Assembly: GCA_965368585.1 (NCBI GenBank)
Contig: CBDUNM010000034.1
Span: forward strand, 1-37,068
Reading direction: 5' to 3'
DNA length: 37,068 bases
Source: JARRQB01 sp965368585
Lineage (GTDB): Bacteria > Pseudomonadota > Gammaproteobacteria > Chromatiales > Chromatiaceae
Shown here in pieces: positions 1 to 6,813 of this stretch (position 1 is the stretch's first letter; each line of letters starts with the position of its first letter). Below the pieces are notes generated by a model. That model was not told where the DNA came from. It saw nothing but the letters and a program-made list of their open reading frames with translations, and searched no databases. The position numbers were made by a program, and so were the translations under genes.

Positions 1-1345
1 CTTGGCGATGGCATTGCTGGCAGTGCTGGCGCGCGACCCCGGCGCGGTCGGCGAGCCGGGTTTCTGGTTATCGTTTGCGGCGGTCGCGATCATCCTGGTG
101 GTTCTCACGGGTGCCCGACATCCGACCGGGTGGCGGAACTTGATTCGTATCCAGCTGGCGATCGGCCTCGGATTGTCGCCGGCGCTGTTCGCTTTGGGCC
201 TGCCGGTGTCCCTCAGCGGGTTACTGGTCAATCCCCTGGTCATCCCATTGTTCGGCATGCTCATCGTACCTTTGGCTCTACTGGGCGTCGCGGTATTCAC
301 GAGCGGCTTGGACCCCGACGCGATTGTGCTGCAGGCGGCATCGTACGTCATTGAACTCGTCTCCCGTGGCTTGAGTGCCTTCGCGCAACTTCCGGGCGGC
401 GTTGTCCACCGACCCGCACCCGAGATCGCGGTATTGGCGCTGGCGACCATCGGGGTGGGTCTGCTGCTGATGCCGCGTGGCATGCCGGGGCGTGCGGTCG
501 GTCTGGTCATGCTGGCGCCGCTGGTGTTCGGGCCCAATCGGCACGAGTCGTTGTCCGACGGTGATTTCAGGGCAACGGCCCTGGACGTAGGTCAGGGTCT
601 GGCGGTCGCCGTGGAAACACGCCGGCATCTGTTGGTATTTGACACCGGACCGGCATTTCGCGGCGGTTTCGACACCGGAGCTGCCGTAGTGGCACCTTAT
701 TTGCGCTATCGCGGGTGGCGGGAAATCGATCGCTTGATATTGAGTCACGCGGATCGCGATCACGCCGGCGGCACGGCCGGATTATTGCGCGCGGTTCCCG
801 CGCGCGCGATCAGCGGCGGCGAACCGGTGGCACATGAAGGACTGCCGGTGAGCCCCTGTGCTGCCGGCGACTCCTGGCACTGGGACGGTGTGACGTTCGA
901 CGTCCTCTATCCCAAGTCAGGCATTGCAGTCAATGGCAACGAGGCCTCTTGCGTGCTGCGAATCTCCAATGCGGCAGGGCGTTTGCTTCTGACCGGAGAC
1001 GCGGAAACGCAGGCGGAACAGCAGCTGCTGGCGACTTACGGCAGCGCGCTGGCGGCACGCGTCGTGGTCGCTCCGCATCATGGCAGCCGTACTTCGTCCA
1101 GCCAGGCGTTCGTTGCCGCCACGCACCCGGAATTCGTGATATTCACCACCGGCTTCCGCAATTCGTACGGCTTCCCGGCATCCGAAGTGGCCGAACGCTG
1201 GCGGCAAGCGGGTGCGATCCTGCTGGACACCGCGGCAAGTGGCGCGGTGTGGTTCGAATACCGCCATGATCGAGTCCTGCTGGGCCCGTTCGAATTCAGG
1301 GATCTGCGTCGGCGGTACTGGCACTATGCCGGGCCGGCGCATTGA
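1..1345 (+). CDS. comEC: ComEC/Rec2 DNA-uptake channel, C-terminal part
   Basis: The reading frame is open from the window edge, so this is the C-terminal 447 or so residues of a protein that normally has about 750. The first third is hydrophobic and fits the end of the competence membrane domain. The rest is a metallo-beta-lactamase-like domain: a DVGQG strand, the metal-site motif SHADRDHAGG, a LLLTGD strand and an APHHGSRTSS motif. ComEC forms the inner-membrane pore that brings single-stranded DNA into the cytoplasm; the beta-lactamase-like domain is thought to degrade the other strand. It ends 414 bp before exbB on the same strand. The family call is firm; the true start lies outside the window. 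Confidence 0.93.
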   Translation, partial: LAMALLAVLARDPGAVGEPGFWLSFAAVAIILVVLTGARHPTGWRNLIRIQLAIGLGLSPALFALGLPVSLSGLLVNPLVIPLFGMLIVPLALLGVAVFTSGLDPDAIVLQAASYVIELVSRGLSAFAQLPGGVVHRPAPEIAVLALATIGVGLLLMPRGMPGRAVGLVMLAPLVFGPNRHESLSDGDFRATALDVGQGLAVAVETRRHLLVFDTGPAFRGGFDTGAAVVAPYLRYRGWREIDRLILSHADRDHAGGTAGLLRAVPARAISGGEPVAHEGLPVSPCAAGDSWHWDGVTFDVLYPKSGIAVNGNEASCVLRISNAAGRLLLTGDAETQAEQQLLATYGSALAARVVVAPHHGSRTSSSQAFVAATHPEFVIFTTGFRNSYGFPASEVAERWRQAGAILLDTAASGAVWFEYRHDRVLLGPFEFRDLRRRYWHYAGPAH

Positions 1346-1759
1346 CCGCGGATGCTCGTATTCATGGCGTTGCGTCTTTCATGCCGAATATGACGGGCGA
1401 GCCCCTGCGCGCTTTACTTTCGCCGATCGAACCCGCTACCGCATACAACGCACGCCGAACGCCTTCTCGCAGCCGGGTCCTTGGTTGTCGGGAGAACTGA
1501 TACTATCAGGTTGGGCAGGCCGGGCAATGCGTTTATGATGTCGCCTCCGACAGTTGGACAAGCGCTTGATAAACGGGCTCGATATTTCGTCCAGCCGATA
1601 CGGCGACCGCGCCGGACACGGTATCGAAAAACGATTAGTGGCGGGCGTGACTATCAACGGATGTCCAACGAAAATAGTAGTCGCTGATGTTGATCAGCGG
1701 TTCGGTGTGCGTCGATCTGTTTAGATTTCCAGGCCAGGTCTCGAGGAGGTTGTTCCCAG
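1346..1759. other. intergenic region between comEC and exbB
   Basis: I see no convincing coding region in these 414 bases. The only clear signal is a strong ribosome binding site, GAGGAGG at 1743-1749, ten bases before the GTG start of exbB. Promoter-like hexamers are present, but none with good spacing. The promoter of the exbB-kdsB block probably lies here. Confidence 0.5.
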
Positions 1760-2371
1760 GTGTTTGAGCTCGTGAAAGCCGGTGGTTGGCTGATGATCCC
1801 TATTATCGCCTGCTCTATTGCCGCCATGGCCATAATTATTGAGCGCTTGTGGGCGTTTCGGGAATCGCGGGTGATTCCCCGAAACCTGGTCGCCCAGGTT
1901 TGGCAGTTGCAGCGCAAGGACGAATTGACTGCGGCGCACATTGCCGCGATTCGCGACAAGTCCCCGCTCGGACGGGTACTGGCCGCGGCGCTGGTGAATC
2001 GCGCCCATCCGCGTCATGTGATGAAGGAGGCGCTGGAAGAGGAGGGGCGTCAGGTGGTGCATGAACTCGAGCGCTATCTCAACACCCTCGGAACCATTGC
2101 CGCCATCGCGCCGCTGTTGGGCCTGCTGGGTACGGTGATCGGTATGATTAAGGTATTCACAGCCATCACGACGGCCGGTGTCGGCAATCCCGGCGTGCTC
2201 GCCGGCGGCATCTCGGAGGCGCTGATTACCACGGCCGCCGGTTTGTCTGTCGCCATACCGGCACTGATTTTCCACCGTTACCTGGCGGGCAAGGTCGATC
2301 GTCTGGTGGTGGGTATGGAAGCTCAGGCACTGAAAACGATCGAAGTGATGCACGGCGAGCGCGAAGTATAA
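1760..2371 (+). CDS. exbB: MotA/TolQ/ExbB proton channel family protein
   Basis: A 203-aa inner-membrane protein of the TolQ/ExbB type. An N-terminal membrane segment (about residues 8-28) is followed by a cytoplasmic stretch rich in Arg and Glu, then two membrane segments around 100-125 and 150-175; the latter carry the typical GLLGTVIGM and GISEALITTAAGLSVAIPA motifs. With ExbD it forms a channel that uses proton motive force to energise an outer-membrane process. The GTG start is supported by GAGGAGG ten bases upstream. Its stop overlaps the exbD ATG by one base. No TonB is in view, so the partner is unknown. The small size favours an ExbB-like over a MotA-like role. Confidence 0.9.
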   Translation: MFELVKAGGWLMIPIIACSIAAMAIIIERLWAFRESRVIPRNLVAQVWQLQRKDELTAAHIAAIRDKSPLGRVLAAALVNRAHPRHVMKEALEEEGRQVVHELERYLNTLGTIAAIAPLLGLLGTVIGMIKVFTAITTAGVGNPGVLAGGISEALITTAAGLSVAIPALIFHRYLAGKVDRLVVGMEAQALKTIEVMHGEREV

Positions 2372-2793
2372 TGAACCTGCGTCCACGCCGCCAGGACCCG
2401 CCGCGTGTCGAATTGACGCCGTTGATCGACGTGGTGTTTCTGCTCCTGATTTTTTTCATGATATCGACCACCTTCGATAAGCAGACGCGACTCGAGGTCG
2501 ATCTGCCCGAAGCAACCACCGAGTCGACTTCCAAGCAGGAGCCCGAGCGCATCGATATCATTATCGACGCCCGCGGCCATTTCTATGTCAACGACAGTGA
2601 ATTGGTCAGCCACGATGTCGAGACCCTGAAACGCACGCTATTGAAGATATCGGACGGGCGCGACAATCTGCCGGTCGTCATTACCGGCGACAAGGCGGCG
2701 CCCTACCAGGCGGCCATGACGGTGTTGGATGCCGCCGGTCAGTTGGGCTTCAGCCGGTTGAGCTTCGTGGCGCGGCCCGTCGACAGCGAATAA
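2371..2793 (+). CDS. exbD: ExbD/TolR family biopolymer transport protein
   Basis: A 140-aa partner of the preceding channel protein, overlapping its stop codon by one base (TAATG), so translation is likely coupled. It has the family layout: a short cytoplasmic N-terminus, one membrane helix with the motif LIDVVFLLLIFFM, in which Asp20 is the conserved proton-relay residue, then a periplasmic domain. In this lineage the pair often sits directly before lpxK, as here (16-bp gap). A TolR-like role cannot be excluded, but no tol-pal genes are present. Confidence 0.9.
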   Translation: MNLRPRRQDPPRVELTPLIDVVFLLLIFFMISTTFDKQTRLEVDLPEATTESTSKQEPERIDIIIDARGHFYVNDSELVSHDVETLKRTLLKISDGRDNLPVVITGDKAAPYQAAMTVLDAAGQLGFSRLSFVARPVDSE

Positions 2794-2809
2794 CCCCATA
2801 GCCCGCACC

Positions 2810-3784
2810 ATGCAGCGGTTGGACGATTACTGGTATTCACGTCACCCCGTCGTGTACCTGTTGCTGCCGTTGTCGCTGATATTCTGGATCGTTTCGTCGC
2901 TGCGGCGCTGGTGTTACCGCGCGGGCATCTGCAAAGTCTGGCGCTGCGCCGTGCCGGTGGTCGTCGTCGGCAATATCACCGTGGGCGGCACCGGCAAGAC
3001 CCCGCTGGTAATCTGGCTGGTCGAGTACCTGACGGAACTGGGCTGGAAACCCGGTGTGGTGGCGAGAGGATACGGGGGGCGCGCCGAACGGTCGCCGCAA
3101 CGGGTAACCGCCGACAGCGAGCCCGGCCGGGTTGGCGATGAACCGGTGTCGATTGTGCAGCGCACGCACTGCCCCGTTTACGTGGCCCCCGACCGGCCCG
3201 CTGCGGTGCGCGCACTGTTGCGCGACACCGATTGCGATATCGTCGTCAGTGACGACGGTCTGCAGCACTACGCTTTGGATCGCGATATCGAAATCGCGGT
3301 GATCGACGGGCGGCGGCGTTTCGGCAACGGGCTGCTGCTTCCGGCCGGCCCGTTGCGCGAATCGAGGCGGCGGTTGCGCACGGTCGATCTGACCATCGTC
3401 AACGGAGAGGCGCGGGAACACGAGTTGCATATGAGCATCGGCCGGCCAGGTCTTCGGCCTCTGCTGCCGGGACGAGCTTCGTCCGCGATCACCGGTTTGG
3501 CGGGCCAGCCGGTACACGCAGTCGCTGGTATCGGCGATCCCCGGCGGTTCTTCGATCTGCTGCGCAGTTACAACCTACGGGTCATTGAACATGCTTTTCC
3601 CGATCACCATGCGCTGCGACCCGATGATATCGTCTTTGCCGATCGGTTCCCGGTTCTTATGACCGAGAAAGATGCCGTAAAATGCGCGCGGTTCGCGGGT
3701 CCCGAGCACTGGGTAGTGCAGGTCAGTGCGACGCCGGACGATCACTTCATCGAACGCTTGAATTCACTCTTAAAGGCCGTTTGA
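2810..3784 (+). CDS. lpxK: tetraacyldisaccharide 4'-kinase
   Basis: LpxK phosphorylates the 4' position of the tetraacyl-disaccharide 1-phosphate precursor of lipid A, at the cytoplasmic face of the inner membrane. The 324-aa length is normal. An N-terminal hydrophobic helix (about residues 14-30) anchors it. The P-loop GGTGKTP is at residues 59-65, followed by the family motifs VVARGYGG, GDEP and SDDGLQH. The next gene starts one base after its stop. Together with kdsB this makes the block a lipopolysaccharide-core supply unit. Confidence 0.96.
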   Translation: MQRLDDYWYSRHPVVYLLLPLSLIFWIVSSLRRWCYRAGICKVWRCAVPVVVVGNITVGGTGKTPLVIWLVEYLTELGWKPGVVARGYGGRAERSPQRVTADSEPGRVGDEPVSIVQRTHCPVYVAPDRPAAVRALLRDTDCDIVVSDDGLQHYALDRDIEIAVIDGRRRFGNGLLLPAGPLRESRRRLRTVDLTIVNGEAREHELHMSIGRPGLRPLLPGRASSAITGLAGQPVHAVAGIGDPRRFFDLLRSYNLRVIEHAFPDHHALRPDDIVFADRFPVLMTEKDAVKCARFAGPEHWVVQVSATPDDHFIERLNSLLKAV

Positions 3785-3785
3785 C

Positions 3786-3965
3786 ATGAATAAAAGGCTC
3801 CTTGAAATTCTCGTTTGCCCCATTTGCAAGGGTCAACTGGTGTATCGGAAATCGGCGGATGAACTGGTCTGCAAGGTTGACCGCCTGGCCTACCCGATCC
3901 GCGACGGTATTCCGGTCATGCTCGAACAGGAGGCGCGCGAGTTGGCGGCCGACGAAGAAGTGTAG
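3786..3965 (+). CDS. ycaR: Trm112-family small zinc-finger-like protein (YcaR)
   Basis: A 59-aa protein starting ATG at 3786 and ending TAG at 3963-3965, lying in the gap between lpxK and kdsB exactly as ycaR does in Escherichia coli. It begins MNKRLLEILVCPICKG, with a CPIC knuckle at residues 11-14, and later has VCK and the typical YPIRDGIPVML stretch. Eukaryotic and archaeal Trm112 proteins activate methyltransferases; the bacterial role is not settled. Of the usual two CxxC pairs only the first is complete: the second region has a single Cys29. Spacing to both neighbours is 1-3 bases, so it is certainly cotranscribed. Confidence 0.93.
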   Translation: MNKRLLEILVCPICKGQLVYRKSADELVCKVDRLAYPIRDGIPVMLEQEARELAADEEV

Positions 3966-3968
3966 GGC

Positions 3969-4769
3969 GTGAAAAACGAGCCGCCGTTCTACATCGCGAT
4001 TCCCGCGCGTTACGCTTCGACCCGCTTACCGGGCAAACCGCTGCTGGCGTTGGCCGGGCGGCCCATGATCCAGCGCGTCTACGAGCGCGCGAGCGCAAGC
4101 GGCGCGCAAGCCGTGGTTGTCGCGACCGACGACGAGCGCATAGCGCAAGCTTGCCGTACCTTCGGTGCCGACGTTTGTATGACCTCGCCCGCCTGCCAGT
4201 CAGGCACCGATCGCATCGCCGAAGTGATCGCCCGGTTGGATTGGCCGGATGACGCGCTGGTGGTGAATCTGCAGGGTGACGAACCGTTGATGCCGCCGGC
4301 GCTGCTGAGCCAGGTCGCGCTCGGCCTGTCGGATCATCCGGATGCAGCGGTCGCGACCTTGGCGACGCCGCTGACCGAGGCGTGGCAGATTCACGACGAG
4401 AACGTCGTAAAGGTCGTCTGCGACCATCGCGGCATGGCGTTGTATTTCAGTCGCGCGCCGATTCCGTGGAAGCGGGGTCGGTTCGACCGGCAAGCCGGCG
4501 TCGACACCCAACCAGCGGCGGGTATGTTTCGACATATCGGCCTGTACGCCTACCGCGCCGGGTTCGTGCGCGAGTATGTGAAGTGGCCGGTGGCGCCGAT
4601 CGAACGGGACGAGGCACTGGAGCAACTGCGGGTGTTGTGGAACGGACATCGCATCTTTGTCAGCGTTGCCCATGACCCACCGCCCGCGGGTGTGGATACC
4701 GAGGACGACCTGAAGCGGGTGGACCAGGTGATGCGGGGAGCGCTTACGCGACTCGAAACGCCACCTTAA
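3969..4769 (+). CDS. kdsB: 3-deoxy-manno-octulosonate cytidylyltransferase
   Basis: KdsB activates Kdo with CTP to CMP-Kdo for lipopolysaccharide core synthesis in the cytoplasm. The 266-aa protein opens with the family signature IPARYASTRLPGKPL, which binds CTP, and carries CQSGTDRIAEV and NLQGDEP. The latter contains the metal-binding Asp. The GTG start, three bases after the upstream stop, places that signature at the usual distance from the N-terminus. This is the last gene of the plus-strand block; it converges on a minus-strand gene 112 bp away. Confidence 0.96.
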   Translation: MKNEPPFYIAIPARYASTRLPGKPLLALAGRPMIQRVYERASASGAQAVVVATDDERIAQACRTFGADVCMTSPACQSGTDRIAEVIARLDWPDDALVVNLQGDEPLMPPALLSQVALGLSDHPDAAVATLATPLTEAWQIHDENVVKVVCDHRGMALYFSRAPIPWKRGRFDRQAGVDTQPAAGMFRHIGLYAYRAGFVREYVKWPVAPIERDEALEQLRVLWNGHRIFVSVAHDPPPAGVDTEDDLKRVDQVMRGALTRLETPP

Positions 4770-4881
4770 CCTGTATGCTGCATCAGTATCCGGGATGAGC
4801 GCGCCGGCCAGGTGCGATGGCACGCCGCTCTGGGGCATAGGCGATGCTTTGGTGGACGCAAATGCGCATACGCGGCGCGGG

Positions 4882-5163
4882 TCAGTTGTCGGTGCTGCCA
4901 ATACGGCCGACCAGCAGATCCTGCATTTCCGCGGAAAATTCCTCGTCCGACCCATTGATAGGCAGCGTCAATGTCTCTTGCGAGCGGCGTAGCGGCGCAC
5001 CGTAGAGGTCGGTTTGCACGGGGCGTTCCCGGTCGTCGCAATTTCTTAGCACCACCGCGTCTTCGCTGACCAGCACCTCGATCAGGGTCCAGCGGTTGCC
5101 CTGGTATTTGAAGTCGCTGCCGATCAGGGCGCGCAGGCGTTGGTGCAGGGAGTCAGTGTGCAC
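4882..5163 (-). CDS. small conserved-looking protein of unknown function
   Basis: A 93-aa acidic protein starting GTG at 5163. I do not recognise a named family. It looks like a compact folded domain: DFKYQGNRWTLIEVLVSEDA is followed by VVLRNCDD, typical of a small beta-barrel, then a flexible acidic end. No signal peptide or membrane segment is seen. It has no obvious Shine-Dalgarno sequence and is preceded by an unusually AT-rich 100 bp. It lies downstream of panB on the same strand and may or may not be cotranscribed with it. Confidence 0.65.
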   Translation of the reverse strand: MHTDSLHQRLRALIGSDFKYQGNRWTLIEVLVSEDAVVLRNCDDRERPVQTDLYGAPLRRSQETLTLPINGSDEEFSAEMQDLLVGRIGSTDN

Positions 5164-5265
5164 GTTTATTAGAAACTACTTTAAAAAATTAACATTAAAC
5201 ATGATATATCAGATGGTTACGTTATGTAATTAATCGATAACATAGTGTTTGCGCTCACTCGCGTG
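5164..5265. promoter_or_regulatory. AT-rich intergenic island upstream of the small minus-strand gene
   Basis: Positions 5166-5246 are strikingly AT-rich (runs such as TTTAAAAAATTAA) compared with the GC-rich genes on both sides. It probably contains the promoter of the 4882-5163 gene. On the minus strand a TATCAT sits near 5201, but I could not pair it with a good -35 box. Confidence 0.3.
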
Positions 5266-6099
5266 TCAGTAACAATGCTCTTTGCCGGGGAAGCGACCCT
5301 CGCGCACGTCCTCGCAATAGGCCTGCAGGCCTTCGACCATCGCGTTTCCGATATCGCCGTACACCTTGGCAAACTTCGGTGTGAAGTCCAGAAACAAGCG
5401 GAACATATCGTGCACGACCAGCACCTGGCCGTCGCAGTCCGCGCCTGCCCCGATTCCGATCGTGGGAATGTCCAGCTCTTTAGTGATACGAGCGCCCAAG
5501 GGCGCGGGAATGCCCTCCAGCACGAGTGAAAACGCACCACCTTCCTGGACGGCGACCGCATCGCGCAGCACCTGATCGGCTTCAGCCTGCGTCTTGCCCT
5601 GAACCTTAAAGCCACCGAAGGTGTGTACGCTTTGCGGCGTCAGACCCACGTGACCCATGACCGGAATCTGACAGTCGACGAGGGCGCGGATTTCATCACG
5701 CACGCGCACGCCGCCTTCGAGCTTGACGGCTTCCGCGCCTGCCTCCTTGATCAGCCGCCCCGCGTTTCGCACGGTCTCCTGCGGCGATACGCCCGACGCC
5801 AGAAACGGCAGATCCGCAACGATCAACGCATGCGGACGGGCACGGCTGACGGCGTGCGTATGATGCACCATGTCGTCGAGCGTGACGCGCGTGGTATCCG
5901 GATGGCCGAGCATGACCATACCGAGGCTGTCGCCCACCAGGATAACGTCGACACCTGCGGCATCCACCAGCTTGGCGGTGGAATAATCGTATGCCGTGAC
6001 CGACGAGATCCTGCTCTTGTTTTTTCGGGCCAGGATGGACGCCGCGGTTACTTTCGCGCGTTTGGTTGGAGTGGATTTTTCTGCCGGGGAGTTGCCCAT
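5266..6099 (-). CDS. panB: 3-methyl-2-oxobutanoate hydroxymethyltransferase
   Basis: PanB transfers a hydroxymethyl group from 5,10-methylene-tetrahydrofolate to ketoisovalerate, the first committed step to pantothenate and CoA. The 277-aa protein has the family motifs in order: SVTAYDYSTAKLVD, VILVGDSLGMVMLGH (metal-binding Asp), ADLPF, a KLEGG segment and GIGAGADCDGQVLVVHD. An N-terminal extension of about 20 residues rich in Lys and Thr precedes the TIM-barrel. GGAAG about ten bases upstream supports the ATG. panC, often adjacent, is not in this window. Confidence 0.97.
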   Translation of the reverse strand: MGNSPAEKSTPTKRAKVTAASILARKNKSRISSVTAYDYSTAKLVDAAGVDVILVGDSLGMVMLGHPDTTRVTLDDMVHHTHAVSRARPHALIVADLPFLASGVSPQETVRNAGRLIKEAGAEAVKLEGGVRVRDEIRALVDCQIPVMGHVGLTPQSVHTFGGFKVQGKTQAEADQVLRDAVAVQEGGAFSLVLEGIPAPLGARITKELDIPTIGIGAGADCDGQVLVVHDMFRLFLDFTPKFAKVYGDIGNAMVEGLQAYCEDVREGRFPGKEHCY

Positions 6100-6191
6100 T
6101 GTTATGGTTCTTCCAAGAAAAAAGGGGCGATCGGGTGTATGTATCCGACGGAAACCGGCGATGCCCGGGTCAGCGAGCGAGCGCAGGAGTC

Positions 6192-6515
6192 TTAGCGTTC
6201 GAGGTACTGAAGTTTATCTGCCACCCCGTTCCAGTCGTCGGCGTCGGATGGCGCGTCCTTCTTGCTGGTAATCACCGGCCACTTCAGCGCCAGTTCGGCG
6301 TTGATTTCCACGAACTGCAGCTGGTCCTCCGGGACGTCGTCTTCGGCGAAGATGGCTTCGACGGGGCATTCCGGTACACAGACGTCGCAATCGATGCACT
6401 CATCGGGATTGATGACCAGAAAATTGGGTCCTTCGTGAAAAGCCTCGACGGGACATACGTCTACGCAATCCGTGAATTTGCACCGGATACAGTTTTCAGT
6501 CACGACATAGGTCAC
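6192..6515 (-). CDS. fdxA: 7Fe (3Fe-4S/4Fe-4S) ferredoxin
   Basis: A 107-aa cytoplasmic electron carrier of the Azotobacter FdI type. Cysteines lie at residues 9, 12, 17 and 21, then 40, 43, 46 and 50. The first group is the C-x2-C-x4-C-x3-C pattern typical of an N-terminal 3Fe-4S site; the second is a normal 4Fe-4S motif. The C-terminal extension (EINAELALKWPVITSKK) is also family-typical. The GTG start is supported by GGAGG eight bases upstream. It follows the Lon-like gene and J-domain stub on the same strand and precedes panB. No redox partner is adjacent. Confidence 0.95.
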   Translation of the reverse strand: MTYVVTENCIRCKFTDCVDVCPVEAFHEGPNFLVINPDECIDCDVCVPECPVEAIFAEDDVPEDQLQFVEINAELALKWPVITSKKDAPSDADDWNGVADKLQYLER

Positions 6516-6573
6516 GTTCGTTCCTCCGAATTTCGGGCAATAGCCGCGTGGTACGCACTTGGCGTTGCTTCAT

Positions 6574-6813
6574 CTATAGCACATATGGGTAGATGAGACG
6601 TATACCGGAATTTGTGGCATTTGCAGATTTATCAGAAGCGCTGGGTAGCGAAGCGCTCGGCATCTCCGCGGCCGGCAAAGGCTCGCGTACGACATGTCTA
6701 TGCGAGCCTTCCCGGGTTTTCGCTGCCGAGCGGTGATACGCGTCCTTGATGGCCAATTTTCCGGTGTCGCGCGGGACCCCCAGTACTCCGTAGTCGCGTC
6801 CGTCAGTATTCAA
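6574..6813 (-). pseudogene. J-domain (DnaJ-like) stub coupled to the Lon-like gene
   Basis: The first 33 residues of this 79-codon frame read like the start of a J domain: DYGVLGVPRDTGKLAIKDAYHRSA resembles the DYYxxLGV... IKxAYRxLA pattern of helices I and II. The essential HPD loop and helix III are missing; after KT the sequence becomes low-quality Ser/Pro/Ala-rich and stops. The TTG start overlaps the TGA of the Lon-like gene, the kind of spacing expected of a coupled downstream cochaperone gene. I interpret it as a remnant of a J-domain gene truncated by deletion. It cannot activate Hsp70 without HPD. Confidence 0.5.
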
